NCBI GenBank assembly: GCA_937884085.1
Contig: CAKZYD010000227.1
Span: 1-38,165 of the forward strand
Direction of reading: 5' to 3'
Origin: an uncultured Sphingomonadales bacterium
GTDB taxonomy: Bacteria > Pseudomonadota > Alphaproteobacteria > Sphingomonadales > CAKZYD01
Length of the DNA: 38,165 bases
Under the pieces are notes generated by a model. That model saw nothing but the letters and a program-made list of their open reading frames with translations. It searched no databases and was not told the origin of the DNA. Positions 7,620 through 16,101 of the stretch are shown here, one piece after another; position 1 is the first letter of the stretch, and the number at the start of each line of letters is the position of its first letter. Position numbers and translations under genes: made by a program.

Positions 7620-9965
7620 CTATTCCCCATAAGGCAACCAGATGTTCTTAACCTCTGACCCAAGCCGCAGCAGTGCATCCCCATCAAATATCGGGTCTGC
7701 CCAATCCAGCGCTTGGCCATGGCTGCACCACATCCGCTTTACATTCATGGCCCCTGCCTGCTCGGCCAACCTGCAGGTGTCTTTGTCCGCGTGAAGCCAT
7801 AGGCCATCGATGGCGTCATGCTCAGCCAGTGTTTTTGTTAAGGCAGCGGTCTCGCCGGTAACGATGTTTAAAACGCCAGCCGGGACATCAGAGGTTTCCA
7901 GCACTTGAATCATGTCCGTCGCCAAGAGCGGATAGCGCTCTGACGGCATTGTAACGACCGTATTCCCAGCGGCAATGGCAGCCGCCGTCATGGTCACAAA
8001 GCTCAAAAGCGGTGCGTCGTCGGGGCAAACCAGCCCCAGCACCCCTTGGGGTTCGTTGACAGCAAGCGTGATGTTCTGTTTTGGCGGGCTGTGGACTGCG
8101 CCATCAAATTTGTCGGCCCAGGCTGCAGCGCTAAAGAGGCGGGCGATTGACAAGCTCACCTCGGCAGTCGCCGAGCCACTTCCCGTAAGCGCTTCAAGCC
8201 GGGTTTCGAAATCACTGGCGCGCTGACTTAGATTTTCCGCCAGGTAGTAGAGGATTTGCGCTTTGGAATGGCCGGTCATGGCGGCCCAGCCCGGCTGGGC
8301 TTTAAGCGCCGCTTCAACGGCATTGCGAATGTCTTTGCGGTTGCCGTCGCCGACCCGGCCAATGATCTCTTCCCCCGCCGATAGAACCGCGCGGGTCCTG
8401 CCCCCATCGGGCCGCGCCTGTTTCCCACCGATGTAGTTTTTGGGTGTTTGATCTATGCTTGGTGGGCTGGTCTCGCGGGACTTGGGTTTGGCCACCTGCG
8501 CAGGCCCTGTCCAAGGCCAGGGCTCTTTCACATAGGCGCGCAGCCCCTCAAGGCCCCCTTCCCGGCCAAAACCGCTTTCTTTATAGCCGCCAAAGCCGAC
8601 GGCGGCGTCAAACTGGTTGGCGGTATTGATCCAGATGACCCCTGCCTTGATGCGCCCTGCCATATCTAGGCAGCGGCCAATGTTTTCTGACCAGATGGAA
8701 GCCGCAAGCCCATAGCGGGTGTTGTTTGCCAGCGTTGCGGCTTCATTGAGCGTGCGAAACGTTTGGATGGTCAATACGGGGCCGAAAACTTCTTCGCGCA
8801 CGGCAATGTTTGATTGGCCCACATTTTCGAGCAGCGTTGGTGCGATATAGCAGCCTTGTTCTGGCACCGAAATGTCCGGTTGCCAGGCCTCTGCGCCCTC
8901 TTGTGACGAAGCTGTAATGAGGCTTTTTACCCGCTCCACCTGCACGGGGTCTGCTAGTGCACCCATGTCGATGCATTTGTCTAAAGGGTCGCCAATGCGG
9001 AAGCTATTGAGCCGGGTTTTCAGCTTTTGGCTTAGGGTGCCCGCCACGCCCTCTTGCACCAAAAGCCGCGAGCCCGCGCAACAGACTTCGCCTTGATTAA
9101 AGAAGATGGCGTCGATCAGGCCTTCGACGGTGCTGTCCAAGTCGGCATCGTCGAACACGATGTATGGGCTTTTGCCGCCAAGCTCGAGGCCAAGCTTCTT
9201 GCCTGAGCCTGCGGTGGCTGCCGCGATGCGCTTGCCAACCTCTGTTGAGCCGGTGAAGGCGATTTTATCGATGCCTGGGTGGTTGACGATCATTTCGCCA
9301 ACGGTTCCATCACCGGTTAGGATGTTTAGGACGCCTTTTGGTAGGCCGACTTCCTGGGCCAGCTGAGCGAAATAAAGGGCTGATAGAGAGGTATATTCCG
9401 CAGGCTTCAGCACCACCGTGTTGCCCGCGGCCAAGGCCGGGGCCACTTTCCAGGCGAGCATTAGGAGCGGGAAATTCCAGGGGATGATTTGCCCGCACAC
9501 GCCAAGCGGCTCAGCGCCTTGCAAGGCCGAAGCCATGATCTGCGCCCAGCCCGCATGATGGGTGAAATGAATATCGATATCGCGTGTCTCGCGGATCGGC
9601 TTGCCATTATCAAGCGTATCGAGCACGGCCAAAAACCGGCTCTCTTTTTGGACAATCCGTGCGAGCGCATAGAGATGCTTGGCGCGTTCATGGCCCGGTA
9701 GTGCCGCCCAGGCTGCCTGTGCTTCGCCTGCTGCCTTCACCGCTTTGTTCACGTCGGCCTTGGTGGCTTGGGTTAAGTTTGCGAGCCGCTTGCCATTGGC
9801 GGGATTGCGGCTTTCGAACAGGGTTTTGCCGAGCTTTGTGAAGCGGCCATTGATGAAATGGCCAAAGCCGCCCCCATGCCCCTCCAGCCATTCATAAGCA
9901 AAGCTGGCGTCTTCCGGCGCAGGGCCATAGTCCATCGTGTCAAGGATATCGGGAATACTGGCCAT
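7620..9965 (-). CDS. two-domain aldehyde dehydrogenase, ALDH16-like
   Basis: Start moved to MASIPDILDTMDYGPAPEDASFAYEWL; first domain complete (IIPWNFPLLML, FTGSTEVGKRI, ELGGKSP, GEVCCAGSR); second ALDH-like half lacks ELGGK and the catalytic Cys loop. Confidence 0.9.
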   Translation of the reverse strand: MASIPDILDTMDYGPAPEDASFAYEWLEGHGGGFGHFINGRFTKLGKTLFESRNPANGKRLANLTQATKADVNKAVKAAGEAQAAWAALPGHERAKHLYALARIVQKESRFLAVLDTLDNGKPIRETRDIDIHFTHHAGWAQIMASALQGAEPLGVCGQIIPWNFPLLMLAWKVAPALAAGNTVVLKPAEYTSLSALYFAQLAQEVGLPKGVLNILTGDGTVGEMIVNHPGIDKIAFTGSTEVGKRIAAATAGSGKKLGLELGGKSPYIVFDDADLDSTVEGLIDAIFFNQGEVCCAGSRLLVQEGVAGTLSQKLKTRLNSFRIGDPLDKCIDMGALADPVQVERVKSLITASSQEGAEAWQPDISVPEQGCYIAPTLLENVGQSNIAVREEVFGPVLTIQTFRTLNEAATLANNTRYGLAASIWSENIGRCLDMAGRIKAGVIWINTANQFDAAVGFGGYKESGFGREGGLEGLRAYVKEPWPWTGPAQVAKPKSRETSPPSIDQTPKNYIGGKQARPDGGRTRAVLSAGEEIIGRVGDGNRKDIRNAVEAALKAQPGWAAMTGHSKAQILYYLAENLSQRASDFETRLEALTGSGSATAEVSLSIARLFSAAAWADKFDGAVHSPPKQNITLAVNEPQGVLGLVCPDDAPLLSFVTMTAAAIAAGNTVVTMPSERYPLLATDMIQVLETSDVPAGVLNIVTGETAALTKTLAEHDAIDGLWLHADKDTCRLAEQAGAMNVKRMWCSHGQALDWADPIFDGDALLRLGSEVKNIWLPYGE

Positions 9966-9966
9966 A

Positions 9967-10956
9967 TTACCCCAGGGGATTATGGTCGCCGCGGGCATAG
10001 CGGCCTGTGGCATGGTGAGAGAGCTGGCGTTCGATGTCGGCCAGCAGGCGCGAGGCGCCAAATCGGAAGAGATGCGGGTCGAGCCAGGCCCGGCCGAGCT
10101 CCTCCTTCATCAAAATCAGATAGGCTAAGGCATCTTTTGCCGTGGAAATGCCGCCTGCAGGTTTAAAGCCGATGCGCACCCCCGTCGCCTCATAATAGCT
10201 GCGAATGGCACGGACCATGGTGAGGGAGACTGGTAAGGTGGCATTCACGCTTTCCATGCCCGTTGAGGTTTTGATAAAATCTGCACCGGCCATCATCGCC
10301 ACCAGGCTCGCCTGGCCCACCTTTTTAAGGGACCCAAGCTCCCCAGTTGCTAGAATCGCTTTGATGTGCGCGGGCCCGCAGGCCTGGCGGAAAGCTTTGA
10401 CCTCCTCGTAGAGCGCTGGCCAATCCTCGGTTAAAACATGCCGCCTAGAGATAACGATATCAATCTCCTGCGCGCCCGCTGCCACCGAGGCTTCGATTTC
10501 AGCAAGACGCAGGTTGAACGGGCTGAGGCCAGCTGGAAAGCCTGTTGATACTGCCGCCACCGGAATGCCACTGCCCTCAAGGGCGGTGACAGCCGTTTCG
10601 ACCATGTCATGATAAACACAAACGGCGCCAACCGTCAGTGGCAAATCGGTAATACCAAGCTGGTCTTTCAGCTCGCTGCGCAGCGGCTGGCGTGCTTTGG
10701 CGCAGAGGCGGCGCACCCGGCCTGGCGTGTCATCGCCGGACAAGGTCGTTAGGTCGAGGCAGCTCACGGCTTTGAGGAGCCAAGCGGCCTGCCAGGCTTT
10801 CTTGACGGTTCTGCGCCCCGCCAGACTAGCAATGCGTCGGTCCACCGCTGCGCGGTTCACCCGCACGCTGGCAATAGCATCCAAATCCAAGGCTATGCCT
10901 GGATTGCGCGTCTCTGGCGTAATGGCAAAGAGCGTCACGGTTTCAGCCATTCCCAT
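9967..10956 (-). CDS. deoC: deoxyribose-phosphate aldolase
   Basis: CLDLTTLSGDDT, AVSTGFPAG, EIDIVISRRH, IKAILATGELG, GADFIKTSTGM, VRIGFKPAGGI; stop 1 bp from the downstream ALDH start. Confidence 0.95.
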   Translation of the reverse strand: MGMAETVTLFAITPETRNPGIALDLDAIASVRVNRAAVDRRIASLAGRRTVKKAWQAAWLLKAVSCLDLTTLSGDDTPGRVRRLCAKARQPLRSELKDQLGITDLPLTVGAVCVYHDMVETAVTALEGSGIPVAAVSTGFPAGLSPFNLRLAEIEASVAAGAQEIDIVISRRHVLTEDWPALYEEVKAFRQACGPAHIKAILATGELGSLKKVGQASLVAMMAGADFIKTSTGMESVNATLPVSLTMVRAIRSYYEATGVRIGFKPAGGISTAKDALAYLILMKEELGRAWLDPHLFRFGASRLLADIERQLSHHATGRYARGDHNPLG

Positions 10957-11032
10957 CTTTCCCCAATCTTCCGATATTGAGCCCCCGCGCCAAGCGCGCT
11001 ACCAAAAGAACCGCTAACAGATTGGGTCTTCC

Positions 11033-11872
11033 ATGACAAACCCGCCTTACACCGAAACCATTGCGGCCTGCGCCGAAGCGCTCCTTGACAAGATGGGCAG
11101 TGGCCGACCAAAGACCGCTTTGGTACTTGGCAGTGGGCTCGGCCCTTTTGGTGAGGACATGGATGTGGAAACGGTGGTGCCTTATGGCGACCTGCCCGGT
11201 TTTCCTCAGTCCACGGTGAAAGATCATAAGGGGCGCTTCTTGATCGGCAGGGCAGCAGGCATTCCGCTTATCTGTATGCAAGGCCGTGTTCACCTCTATG
11301 AAGGTTATCCGGCCAGCTTGCTGGCAGTGCCTATTCGAGTGCTCAAAAGCATCGGCGTTGAGACCCTGGTCCTTACCAATGCCGCGGGCTCACTGCGCAC
11401 CGACATGCCGTCTGGCAGCCTGATGATGATTACCGACCATATCAATCTGTCAGGCCAAAACCCGCTCATCGGTCCCAATGCCGACAATTTTGGCCCTCGC
11501 TTTCATGACGTCACCCAGGCCTGGACGCCTCTTTTGCAAGAAGCGTTGCTTGAGGCCGCGCTTGAGGCCGGTGTTACCTTGCACCGCGGCGTTTACTTGC
11601 AAGTGTCTGGCCCCAATTTCGAAACGCCTGCGGAAATCCGCGCGTTTGGGCGGATGGGCGCTGATGCTGTGGGGATGTCGACAGTGCCCGAAGCGTTGGT
11701 GGCAAGCCATGCAGGCATGGCCGTTGCCGGCATCAGCTTGATCACCAACTTGGCTGCAGGCCTATCGCCTGTAGAACTAACCCATACGGAAACCATTGAG
11801 GAAGCCGCCAAGGCCTATGCGCGCATCAAAGCGCTGCTAATGGCGTTTTTCGCTGGGCGGACAAGCGCGTAA
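11033..11872 (+). CDS. purine nucleoside phosphorylase (trimeric, PNP type)
   Basis: LVLGSGLG, GRVHLYEGYPA, LVLTNAAGSLRTDM, MMITDHINLSGQNPLIGPN, GPNFETPAEIRAFGRMGADAVGMSTVPE. Confidence 0.94.
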   Translation: MTNPPYTETIAACAEALLDKMGSGRPKTALVLGSGLGPFGEDMDVETVVPYGDLPGFPQSTVKDHKGRFLIGRAAGIPLICMQGRVHLYEGYPASLLAVPIRVLKSIGVETLVLTNAAGSLRTDMPSGSLMMITDHINLSGQNPLIGPNADNFGPRFHDVTQAWTPLLQEALLEAALEAGVTLHRGVYLQVSGPNFETPAEIRAFGRMGADAVGMSTVPEALVASHAGMAVAGISLITNLAAGLSPVELTHTETIEEAAKAYARIKALLMAFFAGRTSA

Positions 11873-11913
11873 CGCCCTTTGCCCCCAGATGCTCCTCGCC
11901 CTAGGTGGGCGCT

Positions 11914-13380
11914 ATGAACACACTTCCAAGCGCTCTTATCGCCGGTGAGGCCTATAGCGGGTCTGGCCCGGACTGCACTGTTATCAACCCAGCAACCGAG
12001 GAAACGCTGGCGACCTTCAAGGACGCCGGGGCTGATTTGGTGGACAAGGCGGCAAAGGCAGCGCTTGCGTGTTTTGATAGTGGGGCTTGGTCAAAGGCCA
12101 GCGTCGATCAGCGCCAAGCGACCCTGCGGGAGATTGCAAGCACGTTAGAGGCCAACAATGATGCCATTGCTGACATAGAGGTCTCCAACACGGGGCTCCT
12201 CCTCTCCCAAGTGCAAGGCATGCATGTGAAGCGCGCTGCCTATAACTTCCGTTTTTTCGCGGATTTTATTGGCCAGGTGGAAGATGCTTATTATGATCAA
12301 GCCGAGGATTTTCAAACCACCGTGCGGCGCTTTCCCGTCGGTGTTGCGGGCTTGATTGCGCCTTGGAATGCACCGCTGGCGCTCGGGTCAATGAAAATCG
12401 CGGCGTCCATCGCGTTCGGCAATAGTTGCGTTATTAAGCCGTCCGAAATCGCGCCGCTGTCTTTAGTACGCCTCGTTGAACTCATTGGTGAAACCAGCCT
12501 GCCGAAAGGCGTGGTCAATTTGGTCAACGGCCTTGGCACAAGCACGGGCGGGCCTCTTGTGGACCATCCGGACACCTCCATCATATCTTTCACCGGTGGG
12601 ACAGCGACCGGCCGGGCCATTATGTCTGCCGCTGGAAAACTGCTCAAACCTACGACGATGGAGCTTGGTGGCAAATCCGCTAACATCATCTTTGCCGACG
12701 CAGATTTGGACCAAGCCGTGGATGGCGCGCTGCTTGCAATCTACAGCGCGAATGGCCAGCAATGCTTGGCGGGCTCACGGATTTTGGTGCAGCAGCCCAT
12801 TGCTGAGGCCTTCATGGAAAAATTCGTTTCGCGAGCGAAAAATATGCACGTAGGGGATCCGCGGGCGTTGCAAACGGAGCTCGGCCCCCTCATCTCAGCT
12901 GCGCACCGTGACCGCGTTCTGTCCTATGTGAAAAAAGCCGAAGAAGATGGCGATACCCTGCTTGCTGGTGGAAAAGCGGTCGATGGTCCTGGCTATTACA
13001 TTGAGCCGACGGTCGTCCACGCGCGCAGTAATCACAGCCGCGTCTGCGCTGAAGAGATTTTTGGCCCCTTTGCCAGCATTCTCACCTTTGAGACCGCTGA
13101 AGACGCGTTCGCCATTGCCAACGCCAGCCCTTACGGCTTGGTCAGCTATGTCTGGTCCCAAGACATCTACACCATCAACGCTGCGCAGGATGCCATCAAT
13201 GCAGGCGTGGTCTGGGTCAACACAACCATGATGCGCGAGCTTCGCGCGCCCTTTGGCGGTATCAACGCGTCTGGTGTCGGCGCTGAAGGCGGCCGCGCTT
13301 GCCAAGCCCTTTATACGCGCGAGAAGACGGTAACGATCCCCCGCCAGAAGCTTGATTTACCAAAGTTGGGCATGGGCTAA
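11914..13380 (+). CDS. NAD(P)-dependent aldehyde dehydrogenase
   Basis: IAPWNAPLALGSMKIAASIAFGN, FTGGTATGRAI, ELGGKSANIIFADADLD, NGQQCLAGSRILV; ATG at 11914 (upstream GTG at 11905 also possible). Confidence 0.93.
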   Translation: MNTLPSALIAGEAYSGSGPDCTVINPATEETLATFKDAGADLVDKAAKAALACFDSGAWSKASVDQRQATLREIASTLEANNDAIADIEVSNTGLLLSQVQGMHVKRAAYNFRFFADFIGQVEDAYYDQAEDFQTTVRRFPVGVAGLIAPWNAPLALGSMKIAASIAFGNSCVIKPSEIAPLSLVRLVELIGETSLPKGVVNLVNGLGTSTGGPLVDHPDTSIISFTGGTATGRAIMSAAGKLLKPTTMELGGKSANIIFADADLDQAVDGALLAIYSANGQQCLAGSRILVQQPIAEAFMEKFVSRAKNMHVGDPRALQTELGPLISAAHRDRVLSYVKKAEEDGDTLLAGGKAVDGPGYYIEPTVVHARSNHSRVCAEEIFGPFASILTFETAEDAFAIANASPYGLVSYVWSQDIYTINAAQDAINAGVVWVNTTMMRELRAPFGGINASGVGAEGGRACQALYTREKTVTIPRQKLDLPKLGMG

Positions 13381-13475
13381 AGCACCGGATTGAGCACTGG
13401 GTCGTTGAGGAGCCGCGTTGTTCCATTGGCCTCCTGAACGGCAGCGCCGTCGGGAATGTATTGCAAAATAAGCGC
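13377..13475 (-). other. in-frame continuation of the PhyH gene beyond the amber codon
   Basis: Same frame after TAG reads ALILQYIPDGAAVQEANGTTRLLNDPVLNPVL then TAG (13377-13379); ALILQYIPDG is the expected PhyH C-terminal strand. Confidence 0.8.
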
Positions 13476-14192
13476 CTAACGGGTGCAGGCCGTCAAATTT
13501 GGGCCGGTGCGATGCGGCGTCAGGGATGAAAAGAAGACTGCATCGCCCGCCATTGCATCGCAGCATAGAGCACCGTCCCGAGCGCGGATACCGGCCACTT
13601 CCAGGCCATAGGGGGCATTCTCATGTGCAAGGGTGCCAAGGGTGTGAAGGCCCGGCATGACCCAGGGGCACCCATTCGCCTCGGTTGCGTCAACCAGGGC
13701 AAGCCACAGCGTCACATAAGCTTGCGGCTCTAGGAAGGTGTATCCATTGTCTTGATGGAAGGGGAATTCCTTGGGTTCACCAGGCTTTTTATAAACGGCT
13801 TGGTCCCAATAGAGCCGCACTTTGGGCCCGATAAGATCTTGCATAAGGGCTTTGATGGCTGCTGACAGGGCAAAGGCTCGCACAGTTTCATCGCGTGCCA
13901 CGAGGTTTCGCGAAAAACTCATCTTATCAGCGGCATAGGTCAGGGTGTAACCGTCGGCCATGGTGAGCACGCTGTCTGGCTCGCTGGCTTCGCAGTGGTC
14001 AATTGCTATCCGCAGCGTTTCCAGCGCCTTTCCTTGGATGAGGCCTGGGACTTTGAGCCATCCATCTCGGTTATACTGATCAATAAGACTCGGCGTCAGG
14101 CTTTCCAGGCCTTCGCGCGGACGCATCGGCCAGCTGAAGTCCGTGTTGAGCGGATGCAGTTTCAGGCTGCTCTGTGCTAGCGCTGCCTCCAT
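13476..14192 (-). CDS. phytanoyl-CoA dioxygenase family protein, C-terminally truncated by an in-frame TAG
   Basis: FHQDNGYTFLEPQAYVTLWLALVDATEANGCPWVMPGLHTLG (HxD), distal His in LTPHRTGPNLTACTR, then TAG; conserved-looking tail continues in frame. Confidence 0.85.
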   Translation of the reverse strand: MEAALAQSSLKLHPLNTDFSWPMRPREGLESLTPSLIDQYNRDGWLKVPGLIQGKALETLRIAIDHCEASEPDSVLTMADGYTLTYAADKMSFSRNLVARDETVRAFALSAAIKALMQDLIGPKVRLYWDQAVYKKPGEPKEFPFHQDNGYTFLEPQAYVTLWLALVDATEANGCPWVMPGLHTLGTLAHENAPYGLEVAGIRARDGALCCDAMAGDAVFFSSLTPHRTGPNLTACTR

Positions 14193-14212
14193 TCTGATGT
14201 ATATCCTTCCTC

Positions 14213-15214
14213 ATGAACAATCAGACCCTACCCAAAGCCGAACTCCATTGCCATCTTGAAGGCACGGTGGCGCCGGATGTGGCGCTGCGCCTTGCCAAGC
14301 GCCATGGCTATGACATTAGCCGCATTATCGCGCCAGATGGCCGCTATAACTGGCGGACCTTCAATGATTTCCTCGCTGTCTATGATGTGGTCGCCGAAGT
14401 GGTGCGTACGCCCGAGGACTATTATGAGATTTTCCTCGACTATTATGCCCGCGCGGCCGCTCAAGGCCTGATTTATGGCGAGATGTTCATTTCGTCCGAT
14501 CATCCGCAAGCGGTGGGCATAAGCTATGATACGTTCATGGAGACGCTCAATCAGGCCGCTGATGATGTAGAAGCCAAATACGGTGTCCATGTGCGCTTCG
14601 TCCTGCATGTGGTGCGTCATTACGGTATAGAAAAGGCCCGCGCTGTTGCGGATTTAGCGGAAAAAGCGCCCAAACGCCGCGTCACTGGTCTTGGCATCGC
14701 TGGAGATGAGGCCCAATACGCCCATGCCGACTTCACCTTTGCGTTTGAGGCGGGTCGCGGCGCTGGGCTGCAAACGACGGCGCATGCGGGGGAACACGCA
14801 GGCCCCAGCAGTGTGAAGAATGCGGTCATGCACCTGGGTGCTCAGCGCATTGGCCATGGTGTCCGCGCGGCAGAAGATGCTGATTTGCTGACGCTCCTTA
14901 AGGAGCAAAACATCACATTGGAAGTCTGCCCTTCCTCCAATGTCTGCCTTGGTGTGGCGCCAACGATTGAAACCCATCAGTTAAGCGCACTGAGGGCCGC
15001 GGGCGTGCCCGTCTCGCTCAATTCTGATGATCCGCCCTTCTTTTTTACCGATATCGGCAGGGAGTATGCGCTCGCCCAGCAGCATCATGGCTGCACAGAC
15101 GCCGACCTCATTGATATCACCCGGACCGCTCTGGCCGCCGCCTTTTGCGATGATGCCACACGCCAGTCATGCTTGGCCCATATCGATGCTTGGGAGAAGG
15201 AGCATCTGGCGTGA
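14213..15214 (+). CDS. add: adenosine deaminase
   Basis: KAELHCHLEGT, TTAHAGEHAGPSSVKNAV, RIGHGVRA, LEVCPSSNVCLG, VPVSLNSDDPPFF. Confidence 0.93.
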   Translation: MNNQTLPKAELHCHLEGTVAPDVALRLAKRHGYDISRIIAPDGRYNWRTFNDFLAVYDVVAEVVRTPEDYYEIFLDYYARAAAQGLIYGEMFISSDHPQAVGISYDTFMETLNQAADDVEAKYGVHVRFVLHVVRHYGIEKARAVADLAEKAPKRRVTGLGIAGDEAQYAHADFTFAFEAGRGAGLQTTAHAGEHAGPSSVKNAVMHLGAQRIGHGVRAAEDADLLTLLKEQNITLEVCPSSNVCLGVAPTIETHQLSALRAAGVPVSLNSDDPPFFFTDIGREYALAQQHHGCTDADLIDITRTALAAAFCDDATRQSCLAHIDAWEKEHLA

Positions 15215-15792
15215 AGAGACTCTGTGTGTTTTGCGGGTCCTCGTCCGGCAAGGACCCCATCCATGTGGAGGCTGGCCGGCAAGTGGGCGCGGCGCTGGCC
15301 AAGCGCGGCATTTCCGTCGTCTATGGCGGTGCGTCCATCGGTGTGATGGGCGCGGTTGCCGATGGCGCCATGCAAGCCGGCGGCGAGGTCATCGGCATCA
15401 TCCCAAAAGCCATTACTGAATTTGAAGTGGCCCACGACCATCTCACGGAGCTGCACGTGGTCGACACCATGCATGAACGCAAAGCCATGATGGCGGATTT
15501 ATCAGATGCCTTTATCGCTTTGCCCGGCGGTATCGGCACCATGGAAGAGCTGTTCGAGGTTTGGACTTGGGGCCAGCTGGGCTATCACAACAAGCCCTTT
15601 GGCCTTCTAGATGTGGCGGGCTATTGGACGCTCTTAGAGGACTTTCTAGACGCTATGGTCGAAAAGGGCTTTCTGCGCCCCATGCACCGCGCCATGGTGT
15701 TTAATGAAACCAGCCTGGACGTCCTTTTAGAGCGCTTTGAAAGCTACTGCCCGCCCAGCCGAGACAAGTGGGTGGATGCGCGCGGGCTTTAG
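15211..15792 (+). CDS. LOG-family (TIGR00730) nucleoside 5'-monophosphate phosphoribohydrolase
   Basis: GTG start in a GTGA overlap with add stop; VFCGSSSG, YGGASIGVMGAVADGAM, ALPGGIGTMEELFEVWTWGQLGYHNKPFGLLD (PGGxGTxxE). Confidence 0.92.
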   Translation: MKRLCVFCGSSSGKDPIHVEAGRQVGAALAKRGISVVYGGASIGVMGAVADGAMQAGGEVIGIIPKAITEFEVAHDHLTELHVVDTMHERKAMMADLSDAFIALPGGIGTMEELFEVWTWGQLGYHNKPFGLLDVAGYWTLLEDFLDAMVEKGFLRPMHRAMVFNETSLDVLLERFESYCPPSRDKWVDARGL

Positions 15793-15806
15793 AAAATAGC
15801 TTGCTG

Positions 15807-15836
15807 GTTAACATTAGCTAAGCTAAGTTAGCTAAC
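15807..15836. promoter_or_regulatory. putative operator of the toxin-antitoxin operon
   Basis: Two TTAGCTAA palindromes (15814-15821 and 15828-15835), centres 14 bp apart, just upstream of the antitoxin start. Confidence 0.65.
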
Positions 15837-15849
15837 AAGGAGCATAGCG

Positions 15850-16101
15850 ATGGACCCTGTCAATATTCACGCTGCCAAAACCAATTTGTCTCGCCTCGTG
15901 GAGGCGGCTGAGCGGGGTGAAGAGGTGGTCATCGCGCGCGCAGGCAAACCGGTTGTGCGCATGGTCCGCTATGCGGATGACCCACCAAAGCGCCGTCGGC
16001 TAGGTATTTTGGAAGGCAAAGTGCCGCCGTTGCCTGATGATTATGATGATCCTTTGCCCGATGATGTTTTGGCGTCTTTTTACGGTGGAGAGCTGCCTTA
16101 A
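15850..16101 (+). CDS. Phd/YefM-type antitoxin
   Basis: NIHAAKTNLSRLVEAAERGEEVVIARAGKPVVRMV; directly upstream of a PIN toxin. Confidence 0.9.
   Translation: MDPVNIHAAKTNLSRLVEAAERGEEVVIARAGKPVVRMVRYADDPPKRRRLGILEGKVPPLPDDYDDPLPDDVLASFYGGELP

Noticed and set aside
13476-13478. Amber codon as pyrrolysine or programmed recoding site
   Set aside because: No pyl genes or recoding element visible and TAG is used as an ordinary stop elsewhere in the window; recent mutation or sequence error is more economical.
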